Under the pieces are notes generated by a model. It was not told where the DNA came from. It ran no database searches and worked only from the letters and a program-made list of their open reading frames with translations. Made by a program: the position numbers and the translations under genes. 64,000 bases of DNA, from positions 4,216,001 through 4,280,000 of the forward strand of contig NC_021499.1 in assembly GCF_000412695.1 (NCBI RefSeq), written 5' to 3'. The DNA comes from Pseudomonas resinovorans NBRC 106553. GTDB lineage: Bacteria > Pseudomonadota > Gammaproteobacteria > Pseudomonadales > Pseudomonadaceae. Positions 53,297-60,763 of this stretch are shown here, piece after piece (the first letter of the stretch is position 1; the number at the start of each line of letters is the position of its first letter).

Positions 53297-53627
53297 TTAG
53301 TGGATGTTTAGAAACTTTCTATAAGCCGGGTGAATGGACCAAGTTATATGGTTTTTCTTGTTTTCCATAGAGCGATAAAGATCAGGGTCGTTGGTGAAGT
53401 GAGTGAACTCTTTGCCGTCGTCGTGAATGCGGGAGATGAGACCTAGTTTGTATAGGAAATCCCCAAGATCTTCGGTATCCGCATAGGACTTCCCATCCAC
53501 AAGAGGGATATCGTTTTTTTCTCTACCTCTAATGAAGGCGGACTCAAGAATCAAATGAAGCTCTTGACGATTAAATTCCTTCTTAGTAGCTCTCAGAGAG
53601 TCAATTAAGTTGCTTAGCTCATCAAAT
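53297..53627 (-). pseudogene. 3' fragment of a gene broken by the IS element
   Basis: The last 110 codons of an AT-rich gene run from the IS border to TAA at 53297. The product has DTEDLGDFLYKLGLISRIHD and ends ITWSIHPAYRKFLNIH. This tail resembles the C-terminus of some large P-loop ATPase or AAA-type bacterial proteins as I recall them, without certainty. The frame continues into IS sequence up to a TTG at 53659, which could give a chimeric start. The matching 5' end is probably the fragment at 54859-54935. Confidence 0.75.
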
Positions 53628-53689
53628 TGAATCGCCCCTAGTTTCGTAGACACCTCCAAGCCTCATAATGAGGCCCATTAGGAGGTGCC

Positions 53690-53968
53690 ATGAGCAACCA
53701 GCGTTACCCCGAAGAATTCAAAATCGAAGCGGTCAAACAAGTGACCGAGCGCGGCCTCCCCGTAGCCGAGGTGGCAGCGCGGTTAGGCATGTCGGTGCAT
53801 AGCCTGTATGCCTGGATCAAGCGCTACGGCAAGCCCCAGGCGCAGCGGCAGCAAGACGACGATCAGCAGGCCGAACTGCGTCGTCTGCGCGCCGAACTCA
53901 AGCGAGTGACCGAAGAGCGAGACATCCTAAAAAAGGCCGCCGCGTACTTTGCCAAGGAGTCCGGCTGA
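53690..53968 (+). CDS. IS3-family transposase OrfA
   Basis: This 92-residue DNA-binding protein begins MSNQRYPEEFKIEAVKQVTE and has the helix-turn-helix VAEVAARLGMSVHSLYAWIK, followed by a leucine-zipper-like helix. AGGAGGTGCC precedes the ATG. The last third of the gene contains the frameshift site that joins it to orfB. Confidence 0.95.
   Translation: MSNQRYPEEFKIEAVKQVTERGLPVAEVAARLGMSVHSLYAWIKRYGKPQAQRQQDDDQQAELRRLRAELKRVTEERDILKKAAAYFAKESG
53929..53935 (+). promoter_or_regulatory. Programmed -1 frameshift site (A AAA AAG)
   Basis: The slippery heptamer A-AAA-AAG is in the orfA reading frame. A -1 shift there continues without stop through GGCCGCCGCGTACTT into orfB, giving the OrfAB fusion transposase that is normal for the IS3 family. 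Confidence 0.88.
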
Positions 53969-53994
53969 AGTACGCCTTCATCAGCAAGCTGTCG

Positions 53995-54840
53995 GTGGAG
54001 TACCCGGTTCGACGTCTCTGCCAGACCCTGAAAGTGCATCCCAGCGGTTACTACGCCTGGCTGACCGAGCCGAAATCCGTACGCGCCAAGGAAGATCAGC
54101 GCCTACTCGGGTTGATCAAACATGCCTGGCTGGAAAGCGGTGGGGTCTACGGCTATCGCAAGATTCACGACGACCTGCGTGAGCTGGGGGAGTCCTGTGG
54201 CCGGCACCGCGTGGCTCGCCTGATGCGAGGAGAAGGGCTGCGCTCACAGACCGGCTATCGGCGGCGCCCCGGCTATTACGGCGGCCGGCCAACGGTGGCT
54301 TCGCCCAATCGCCTGGAGCGGCAATTCAACGTTAGTGAACCGAACAAGGTCTGGGTCACCGACATCACCTACATCCGCACCTATGAAGGCTGGCTGTATT
54401 TGGCGGTGGTGCTGGATCTGTTTTCACGCCAGGTGATCGGCTGGTCGATGAAGCCACGGATGTGCAGCGACCTGGCTATCGATGCCCTGTTGATGGCGGT
54501 GTGGCGGCGCAAGCCCAAGCAGGAAGTGATGATCCACTCCGACCAGGGCAGCCAGTTCAGCAGCTCGGACTGGCAGAGCTTCCTCAAGGCCAACAACCTG
54601 ATCAGCAGCATGAGTCGACGCGGTAACTGCCACGACAACGCGGTGGCGGAAAGCTTTTTCCAGTTGCTGAAGCGGGAACGCATCCGACGAAAAACCTACG
54701 GCACCCGCGAAGAAGCCCGGAGTGATGTGTTCGATTACATCGAGATGTTTTATAACCCCAAACGCCGGCACAGCAGCGCTATGCAGCTATCGCCAGTGGA
54801 GTTTGAAAAGCGTTATTTCCAGAGCTTGGAGAGTGTCTAG
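53995..54840 (+). CDS. IS3-family transposase OrfB (DDE integrase domain)
   Basis: The 281-residue product has the rve/DDE core: Asp in VWVTDITYIRTYEG, Asp in MIHSDQGSQFSSSDW, and Glu in NAVAESFFQLLKRERI with K/R seven residues on. It is probably made mainly as an OrfAB fusion; a GTG start at 53995 would give OrfB alone. No stop or frameshift damage is visible, so the element may be active. Confidence 0.94.
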   Translation: MEYPVRRLCQTLKVHPSGYYAWLTEPKSVRAKEDQRLLGLIKHAWLESGGVYGYRKIHDDLRELGESCGRHRVARLMRGEGLRSQTGYRRRPGYYGGRPTVASPNRLERQFNVSEPNKVWVTDITYIRTYEGWLYLAVVLDLFSRQVIGWSMKPRMCSDLAIDALLMAVWRRKPKQEVMIHSDQGSQFSSSDWQSFLKANNLISSMSRRGNCHDNAVAESFFQLLKRERIRRKTYGTREEARSDVFDYIEMFYNPKRRHSSAMQLSPVEFEKRYFQSLESV

Positions 54841-54858
54841 GAAAGCCGGGGCGATTCA

Positions 54859-54935
54859 CTAATTATCGACCGCTCTGATGCAACGTCTCCAGGTGACGCA
54901 ATCATGATATTGTAAGTTGTTGCAAGATAACTCAT
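54859..54935 (-). pseudogene. 5' fragment of a gene broken by the IS element (SPGDV..ER motif)
   Basis: Read on the minus strand towards the IS, an ATG with AGGA upstream starts MSYLATTYNIMIASPGDVAS followed by ERSII, then runs into the IS and stops. The I-A-S-P-G-D-V-x-x-E-R start is typical of DUF4062-like or related N-terminal domains. Together with the 3' fragment at 53297-53627, on the same strand and likewise AT-rich, it appears to be one interrupted gene with its middle missing. Confidence 0.65.
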
Positions 54936-55047
54936 GGATTACTGTCCTTTTTTTTGCGCACAGCATGATTTAAGTGCTTCTAAACAAAATGGATGGATTG
55001 GTACTGAAACTACAAACAGGGGCGGGATAGGAGGTGAGGAGGTTTGT

Positions 55048-55323
55048 ATGACTGGATGGAAGCGGAGACCCAAAACGCATTGGCGGACAGAACCCTGAGG
55101 CATCGCTCCAGCGATTGCTGTTCCAGTAGCCCTGTTGTCCATGGCAATCCTTCTGCCTGAAGCTATATGGTGGGAGGCTTTGTATGAAAAGCCCATAGGA
55201 CCAGGAGAATACCTTGGCGCGATACTAAGTAGCCAGTATCTGGAGTTGTACGTTGGGCGGGGTACTGGCGGCGCGAGGTCGAAGAGGGAATGCGGCAGGT
55301 GCCGCCGGGCGACGGTGCCTTGA
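55048..55323 (+). pseudogene. Small membrane protein gene with an in-frame TGA
   Basis: AGGAGGTTTGT places a strong ribosome binding site before ATG at 55048. The frame reads MTGWKRRPKTHWRTEP, stops at TGA (55096-55098), and then continues in the same frame for 74 codons with IAPAIAVPVALLSMAILLP (a membrane helix) and EALYEKPIGPGEYLGAILSS. I do not recognise the family. It is most simply a pseudogene with one nonsense mutation. Confidence 0.5.
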
Positions 55324-55569
55324 AACCATGGAAAGACGGAAAAGGGGGGAGATTTATTTTTACTCCAGTTTCCACTTCTGGACGATAGCAGCCAATTGCG
55401 AGCGGCAGAGATCCGCTGGAAGCAGCTTATGCGCAATGCATACGGACTGCGGGCTACCAACGCCATAGCATCGCCCGCACGGCTATTGCCTACAGAAATT
55501 TCTGATCATTTATCTCCCTCCCTACAGAGAAATTTCCCACACCCCATTAGCCTTGAGGCCCTACGCGTG
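55324..55569. other. Intergenic/decayed DNA
   Basis: This stretch follows the membrane-protein pseudogene. A plus-strand frame gives AAEIRWKQLMRNAYGL, which looks protein-like, but it has no start site and no known family. The last part is AT-richer (AGAAATTTCTGATCATTTAT). I find no gene here. Confidence 0.4.
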
Positions 55570-55859
55570 CCCTGGCTAGTGTCCCTCCCCGTCACGGTCA
55601 ATTCCGTGACCGGGTTTGACAGCCCGCATACGTTGGCGCGATTGCGCCGCAAGGTGCATGCGAAAGACGGCGAATGTCTTTTGCAGGCATCGGCACGCAT
55701 GCAGCTTTAAAGGCTGCACTGCTTTATGGCAGGTCGCGCGGGGAGGTCCTCGTGGCCTGCCGGCGCCAACGTACCGGTCTGTCAACCCCGCGTGACTCTG
55801 CCACCCTTCGATTGACAGCGAATGGCGGCAGCTCCTCAACCTTACGTTGGAGCTCCACC
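55570..55859 (+). ncRNA. Structured leader upstream of the BRO-like gene
   Basis: The 290 bp before the BRO-like ATG carry several inverted repeats. GTCACGG-TCAATT-CCGTGAC lies at 55591-55610 and GCAGC...GCTGC at 55701-55717. GGCAGG...CCTGCC at 55728-55761 encloses GAGG-T-CCTC. No convincing protein is encoded. I recall similar leaders in front of BRO-type genes in other Pseudomonas, so a conserved RNA or operator region is possible. Whether it is transcribed separately is unknown. Confidence 0.45.
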
Positions 55860-56327
55860 ATGCACGATGCATATACCCCTGTCGTTTTCTATCACCACCA
55901 CCAACGCCTGCGCGCCGTGATGGTCGACAACCAGCCCTGGTTCGTCGCCCATGACTTTGCACGGCTGATCGGGCTTCCCGATGCCCTCCCCTTGCTCCAG
56001 GCCCTGGAGCCTCACGAACAGCAAACCCTCTGTCTTGGCTACACCCACGACTTCCATGAAGAGATCACCGCCATCAGCGATATCGGCGCCTACCGGGCGC
56101 TGTTCCAGTTCGGCGGGCCTGAGCATGAGGCTGTCGGCCGCTGGCTCAGTGCGGTGCTGGTGCCGACGCTGCATGACTACCACCGGGTGCCTGATGCGGC
56201 GCCGCGTCGTAACGAGCTGAGCTACGAAGGTCGGCGGATTGGTGTGGTGCGTTGGCAGGGTGAGGTGTGGGTGGCCTGGCGGGATTTGCCGGCCTTTATG
56301 GTTAGCGGCAAGGAGGTGTCGGTATGA
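55860..56327 (+). CDS. BRO-N domain (prophage antirepressor-like) protein
   Basis: This 155-residue protein carries a BRO-N fold: VVFYHHHQRLRAVMVDNQPW, FVAHDFARLIGLPDAL and ITAISDIGAYRALFQ, followed by EAVGRWLSAVLVPTLHDY. BRO-N domains occur in phage antirepressors and bind DNA. The start at 55860 is preceded by a GGAG. It overlaps the next small gene by 4 bases. There are no other phage genes around it, so it is an isolated module rather than a prophage. Confidence 0.85.
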   Translation: MHDAYTPVVFYHHHQRLRAVMVDNQPWFVAHDFARLIGLPDALPLLQALEPHEQQTLCLGYTHDFHEEITAISDIGAYRALFQFGGPEHEAVGRWLSAVLVPTLHDYHRVPDAAPRRNELSYEGRRIGVVRWQGEVWVAWRDLPAFMVSGKEVSV

Positions 56328-56569
56328 GCGACGACCTTGATGAGCGGCGGTTGTGGGAGCTGGTGAATCGGCTGGATTCGCGGCTGAACACGGTACGGGT
56401 GCTGGCTGAAGTCCTCCTGGACAATGCGGCTATGCGAGAGGGGATTCCCGGGCCCTATCTGGACAACGTCAAGGAGAGTGCGTTGATGGAGGCCTTGATC
56501 TATTTGTCCCGGAGCAACGAGAAGGATTTCTTGCGGTTGGCGAAGATGCAGCAATTGCCGTTGGTGTGA
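56324..56569 (+). CDS. Small partner protein of the BRO-like gene, unknown function
   Basis: This 81-residue acidic protein (MSDDLDERRLWELVNRLDSR at the start, then VRVLAEVLLDNAAM) is predicted to be all helical. I know no function. It overlaps the BRO-like gene in ATGA and both end at the terminator at 56579, so they form a two-gene operon. I recall the same pairing elsewhere in Pseudomonas. Confidence 0.75.
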   Translation: MSDDLDERRLWELVNRLDSRLNTVRVLAEVLLDNAAMREGIPGPYLDNVKESALMEALIYLSRSNEKDFLRLAKMQQLPLV

Positions 56570-56578
56570 GGTGAGGTG

Positions 56579-56617
56579 GGCCCCTCTTCCGGGGTGGGAG
56601 AGGGGCCTTTGTTTTGT
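56579..56617 (+). terminator. Rho-independent terminator of the BRO module
   Basis: GGCCCCTCT pairs with AGAGGGGCC around an 11-base loop and is followed by TTTGTTTTGTT, 10 bases after the stop codon. Confidence 0.88.
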
Positions 56618-56620
56618 TGG

Positions 56621-56993
56621 GGCAACGGGGTTGCCCTTGGCGATTGAAATCGCCCCTACAGGGGTGGGTGCGGCGCGGGGGCGATCGCGAATGAATTCGC
56701 TCCTACAGGAGAGAGCGCGTGCCGGGTGAGGGGGCAACGGGGTTGCCCTTGGCGATTGAAATCGCCCCTACAGGGGTGGTGCGGCGCGGGGGCGATCGCG
56801 AATGAATTCGCTCTTACAGGAGAGCGCGCGTGTCGGGTTAGGGGGCAACGGGTTGCCCTTGGCGATTGAAATCGCCCCTACAGGGGTGGCGCGGCGCGGG
56901 GGTGATCGCGAATGAATTCGCTCCTACAGGAGAGACCGCGTGCCGGGTAAGCGGGCAACGGGGTTGCCCTTGGCGAATGAATTCGCCCCCACA
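56621..56993. repeat. Tandem array of 111-bp palindromic repeats, 3.4 copies
   Basis: Units start with GGCAACGGG at 56621, 56733, 56844 and 56954, giving periods of 112, 111 and 110 bp. Each full unit holds two palindromes: GCGATTGAAATCGC followed by CCCCTACAGGGG, and GCGAATGAATTCGC followed by CTCCTACAGGAG. The fourth unit is a hybrid, joining the start of the first palindrome to the second (GGCGAATGAATTCGCC). The array lies between convergent genes and ends at the amidase stop codon. Confidence 0.92.
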
Positions 56994-56997
56994 GGAA

Positions 56998-57843
56998 TCA
57001 GGCCAGCAAGCCCGCCTCGCCATACAGGGTTGGTCGGCGGTCCTGGTGGAGGTGGTTGTGGCGGCTGATGCGTTTGTTGTGCGCGTCCGCCAGGTTCAGG
57101 GTGGCGAGCAGTATCTGCTCGCCGCCCTCCTCTGCCGGGCCGGCGCGAGGGAAGCCGTCGGCGTCGACTATCACCGAGCCCTGTACCCAATTCACGCCGC
57201 GCTCATTACCGTGCCGGTCGCAGGCGGCGACGAACAGGCGGTTGACCGAGGCGTTGGCTTGCACCCGCACCACTTCCGCCGGGCGCTCGTGGTCCGGGCG
57301 CGGGCTCCAGGGCCAGTTCACCGGGGCGCAGAGCAGCTCGGCGCCGGCCAGGGCCGGCAGGCGCACCCATTCGGGGAACTCCAGGTCGTAGCAGATCATC
57401 ACCGCGATCCGGCCGAAGGCCGTTTCAACCACCGGCGGCGCTTCGTCGCCGGCGGTGAAGATGAGGTTCTCACCATCCCACAGGTGCGCCTTGCGGTAGA
57501 CCGCCCGCACGCCGCTGGCATCGATCAGCGCCGCGCTGTTGGCCACCCGCTCGCCCTCCAGCCGCTCGCAGAAGCCGCCCACGATGACAATGCCCAGCTC
57601 CCGCGCCAGCCCTTGCCAGAGCTGGAGCGTCGGGCCGTCCTGGGTTTCGGCCAGCGCCAGGGCTTCGGCGCGGTCATGGAAGACGTAGCCGCTCTGCGCC
57701 AGTTCGGGGAGCACGACCACCTGGGCGCCGCGCAGTGCGGCGCTGCGGATCGCGCGTTCACTGACACGCCGGTTGTGGGCCGGATCACCCACGCTGGGCG
57801 CCAACTGGCAGCAGGCCACGGTGACGGGTTTGGAGGCGTTCAT
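56998..57843 (-). CDS. Carbon-nitrogen hydrolase (nitrilase superfamily amidase)
   Basis: This 281-residue enzyme has the Glu-Lys-Cys triad of the nitrilase superfamily: VVLPELAQSGYVF, VYRKAHLWDGE and VMICYDLEFPEWVR. It resembles aliphatic amidase or N-carbamoyl amine hydrolases; the substrate is not known. The ATG at 57843 (MNASKPVTVACCQLAPS) is preferred over 57864. It lies 17 bp after the permease gene on the same strand, so substrate uptake and hydrolysis are probably linked. Confidence 0.9.
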   Translation of the reverse strand: MNASKPVTVACCQLAPSVGDPAHNRRVSERAIRSAALRGAQVVVLPELAQSGYVFHDRAEALALAETQDGPTLQLWQGLARELGIVIVGGFCERLEGERVANSAALIDASGVRAVYRKAHLWDGENLIFTAGDEAPPVVETAFGRIAVMICYDLEFPEWVRLPALAGAELLCAPVNWPWSPRPDHERPAEVVRVQANASVNRLFVAACDRHGNERGVNWVQGSVIVDADGFPRAGPAEEGGEQILLATLNLADAHNKRISRHNHLHQDRRPTLYGEAGLLA

Positions 57844-57860
57844 GCTTTGGGTCCCTGCTG

Positions 57861-59366
57861 TCACGGGCGAGGTTCGCCGGCGTGGCCGGTCATGGCGAGG
57901 ATGTCGGCTTCGCTGATGGCGTCGACCACGCGGCGCTCCGCGTCCAGGTCCAGGGAGCGGCTGAGTAGGTAGTAGGTCAGGCCCGATACCAGCAGGCCCA
58001 CCAGCCAGGCGACGTCCACGCCATCGAGCATCCGCGCGATGGGGCCGACGAACACTTCCTCACCGGCGGCGGCGTCATAGATGAAGAAGAACGGGATCAT
58101 GCAGACGAAGCCCACCAGGTAAGCCACGATGCCGCGCAGCTGCCAGGCGCCGTAGATGCCGTTGGGGGTGAAGAAGTGCGGAATGGCGTAGCGGCCCTTG
58201 CGCACGCCGAAGTAGTCCACCAGGTTCACTGCGGTCCAGGGCACCAGGAAGTACAGCATCAGCACCAGGAAGGTATTGAGGATGGAGATGCCGCTGCCGC
58301 GAATCGACAGGACGCACGCCAGCAGCACCAGGGTGATGACCAGGATCGACAGCACCCGCGCGCGAGGCGTGGGGGTGATGCGACGCACCGAATCCACGCC
58401 GGTGAGCAGGGTCAGCATGGCGCTGTAGGTGTTCAGGGCGATCACCGGCAGGAAGCCGACCACCGATACCAGCACCAGCACATGGCCCAGGCCCGGGAAC
58501 AGCGAAGAGCCGACCCGATCCAGCGCCACCAGGGCGTCGGAGGCCTGCAGCAACTCGGCCAGCCAGGCGCCGAGCCCGATCATCCACGCCCCCGACAACG
58601 ACGCGCCGAGGAACACCGCGGCAATCAGCTTGGTGCGGCTGGTGTTTTTCGGCAGGTAGCGCGAGTAGTCCGACACGTAGGGTGCGTAGGAGATGTTGTA
58701 GCTGGCGGCAATCGCGAACTGGGTGGCGAAGGCGACCCAGCTGAAGCCCAGGCTGCTCGGTTCCGCGGCGGGCGCGTCACCCTGCCCCGCGCCGAACAGC
58801 AGGGCGAGGGTCACCAGCGCGTAGAGCGGCAGCGTCAGCATCAGCGCCCACTTGAAGGCCTTGTGCATCAGGTCGTGGCCGTAGATCGACAGCAAGGCGC
58901 CCACGGCGATCACCGCGCAGGCCACCGGCACCGGCGGAAGGCCGAAGACGTTGTGCAGGCCACCCATGATCAGCGAGACGTTGACCACGTTGAAGCCGAC
59001 GAACACGAAGAGCGTGGCCAGCAGCGCCAGCACCACCCCGCGATAACCGAACTGGGCCCGCGACTGGATCATCTGCGGCAGGCCCATCTCCGGCCCCTGG
59101 GAGCCATGGAAGGCCATGAACAGGGTGCCGAACATGATGCCCAGGGCACCGGCCAGGGTCGTCCACAGGGCGGACAGGCCCAGGCTCGGCCCGACGAAAC
59201 CGATGGAAATGGTGAAGAAGTGGAAGTTGCCGAGGAACCAGAACGGCCCCTGGCTGGAGAGGCGAGCGTGGCGCTCGGACTCGGGGATGTAGTCGATGGA
59301 ATGGCCTTCGATGGCCAGCCCGGTGCCGGCTTCGGCAGTGTGGGCGGTATGGCTGGACCCGGACAT
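57861..59366 (-). CDS. NCS1 family purine-cytosine permease (CodB-like)
   Basis: This 501-residue membrane protein has about twelve segments. The NCS1 features include PFWFLGNFHFFTISIGFVGP near the N-terminus and YNISYAPYVSDYSRYLPKNT in the middle. NCS1 members import cytosine, allantoin, hydantoins, thiamine and other nitrogen compounds. With the amidase it forms a two-gene unit, divergent from a LysR gene at 59617. The compound used is not evident from the sequence. Confidence 0.9.
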   Translation of the reverse strand: MSGSSHTAHTAEAGTGLAIEGHSIDYIPESERHARLSSQGPFWFLGNFHFFTISIGFVGPSLGLSALWTTLAGALGIMFGTLFMAFHGSQGPEMGLPQMIQSRAQFGYRGVVLALLATLFVFVGFNVVNVSLIMGGLHNVFGLPPVPVACAVIAVGALLSIYGHDLMHKAFKWALMLTLPLYALVTLALLFGAGQGDAPAAEPSSLGFSWVAFATQFAIAASYNISYAPYVSDYSRYLPKNTSRTKLIAAVFLGASLSGAWMIGLGAWLAELLQASDALVALDRVGSSLFPGLGHVLVLVSVVGFLPVIALNTYSAMLTLLTGVDSVRRITPTPRARVLSILVITLVLLACVLSIRGSGISILNTFLVLMLYFLVPWTAVNLVDYFGVRKGRYAIPHFFTPNGIYGAWQLRGIVAYLVGFVCMIPFFFIYDAAAGEEVFVGPIARMLDGVDVAWLVGLLVSGLTYYLLSRSLDLDAERRVVDAISEADILAMTGHAGEPRP

Positions 59367-59616
59367 GGGGCGCTCCTGCTCTACGCGATATTGTTCTTGT
59401 GGAGGATTCGGCTCGGCCGCTTACATAGGGCATCCATCTATGCTGCGCAGGGTACTGGTCACCTCACCCCGGCGCGCTGACAACTGCCTGTCACGTCCCT
59501 ACACTTGCGCAATCCCGTGCCGTCGAAGGCAGAATCTAGGCCCGGCCAACGCGCCGTAAAATCACGCGCTACCACTGTTCACATAGATCACCATCTATAT
59601 AAATCCGAGGTACCAG

Positions 59617-60525
59617 ATGCTGGGCAACGTTTCGGAACTGGATATCCGCCTGATCCGGGTCTTCCTCGCCGTGGTCGAGGCCGGTGGTATTTCCGCCGCG
59701 CAGGGCGCGCTCAATACCACCCAGCCCACCATCAGCGCCCAGCTGGCGTCGCTGGAAACCCGCGTGGGTTTCCGCCTGTGCCAGCGCGGCCGAGGGGGCT
59801 TCGCCCTGACGCCCAAGGGCAGCCAGTTCCTGGAGGCCGCGCGGCGCCTGCTGGCCGCCGCCGAGGGCTTTCGGCTCGAAGTCCAGCAGATCAACCGCAC
59901 CCTCAGCGGCACCCTCAACATCGGCCTGCTCGGGCAGCTCGACCCGCAGGCGAACAAGCAGATCGCCCTGGCCGTCGCCCGCCTGCGCGCCCGCCATCAG
60001 GGCCTGTTCTTCCAGTTCACCGAGCTGTCCTCGACCTTCCTCGAGGAGAAGCTCATCAACGGGCACCTCGACCTCGCCATCGGCTACTTCTGGCGGCGCC
60101 TCGACAGCCTGGACTACCTGCCGCTGTTCCGTGAAACCCAGGTGGCCTACTGCGGTGCCACCCACCCCCTGTACCCCGAGGCCGGCGGGTTGGACCACCA
60201 GGATGTCGCCGAGCATGAGTGGGTCTGGCCCAGCCATCCCCTGCCGGAGATGCCGGCCCCCACGGCACTGGAGCACCTGACCGCGCTGACCGACAGCATG
60301 GACGGCGCGGCCCTGCTGATCCTCTCGGGCCAGCACCTGGGCTTTTTGCCCGAGCACTACGCGGCCCGGCATGTGGAGCAGCGGCAATTGCGGGCCTTGA
60401 ACCCAGAGCTGTTGCGTTACGAAGTGGACTTCCAGGCCGCCATGCGCCGCTCGTCCCGCCCTGGCGAACTGGTCAGTGCCTTTCTCGAGGAGTTGATGGG
60501 GGTGTTCGACGTGGAGGGCCAGTAG
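59617..60525 (+). CDS. LysR family transcriptional regulator
   Basis: This 302-residue regulator has the winged helix near residues 6-65 (IRLIRVFLAVVEAGGISAAQ, then TISAQLASLETRVGFRLCQR) and a LysR effector domain. The 250-bp gap to the divergent permease gene, with the AT-rich CATCTATATAAATC just before the start, should hold both promoters. It likely controls the permease-amidase pair. Confidence 0.92.
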   Translation: MLGNVSELDIRLIRVFLAVVEAGGISAAQGALNTTQPTISAQLASLETRVGFRLCQRGRGGFALTPKGSQFLEAARRLLAAAEGFRLEVQQINRTLSGTLNIGLLGQLDPQANKQIALAVARLRARHQGLFFQFTELSSTFLEEKLINGHLDLAIGYFWRRLDSLDYLPLFRETQVAYCGATHPLYPEAGGLDHQDVAEHEWVWPSHPLPEMPAPTALEHLTALTDSMDGAALLILSGQHLGFLPEHYAARHVEQRQLRALNPELLRYEVDFQAAMRRSSRPGELVSAFLEELMGVFDVEGQ

Positions 60526-60603
60526 TGGATGTCGCTTTCCACATCCACCCACGGAGCCTACCCGAAGCACAAGGGTGGACCGGTGAAGCGCGGCCCCCAC
60601 CCT
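60526..60603. repeat. Intergenic palindrome (GTGGATGTCGC/CCACC type)
   Basis: TGGATGTCGCTTTCCACATCCA forms one arm and GGGTGGACCGGTGAAGC...CCCACCCTGC the other; it is a relative of the 19652 copy. The TAG stop of the LysR gene directly precedes it. Confidence 0.6.
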
Positions 60604-60763
60604 GCTCGCCTGATGACGCGTTCCGAGACGATCCTTTAGCCCGGCTAAACCGCCGCCCTTCAGATCAAATCCATTGTCCGCAAGGCCGCCGTCCCTTGAG
60701 ATACGCGGGCCGTTCGACGCCGCTCGAACGCGCGCTCCGCACAACTACAAGAGGACTGCGTTC

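Larger units (their letters stand above)
53628..54858 (+). mobile_element. IS3-family insertion sequence, apparently intact
   Basis: The 1231-bp element begins TGAATCGCCCC and ends GGGGCGATTCA (TG...CA ends). Imperfect terminal inverted repeats continue with TAGACAC(T)CTCCAAGC over about 35 bp. It carries orfA and orfB with an A AAA AAG frameshift site. I see no target duplication: the flanking triplets are AAT on the left and CTA on the right. That suggests a deletion next to the element or recombination between two copies. Confidence 0.93.

Noticed and set aside
53039-53311. 90-codon plus-strand ORF after the lytic transglycosylase
   Set aside because: It crosses the change from GC-rich to AT-rich DNA and has no natural composition; a different frame (53088-53246) looks more protein-like.
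54939-55466. 175-codon minus-strand ORF as a gene
   Set aside because: It has no start site, its composition is poor, and it lies opposite the better plus-strand frame at 55048.
55674-55859. N-terminal extension of the BRO-like protein
   Set aside because: The extra 62 residues lie over the inverted repeats of the leader and are not like the BRO-N fold; the ATG at 55860 fits better.
49901-56617. Accessory region as a prophage or integrative element
   Set aside because: There is no integrase, capsid, tail or conjugation gene, no tRNA target and no flanking direct repeat that I can see.
56621-56993. Regular repeats considered as a CRISPR array
   Set aside because: The repeat unit is about 111 bp with no unique spacers between copies, and there are no cas genes; it is a tandem palindromic repeat.
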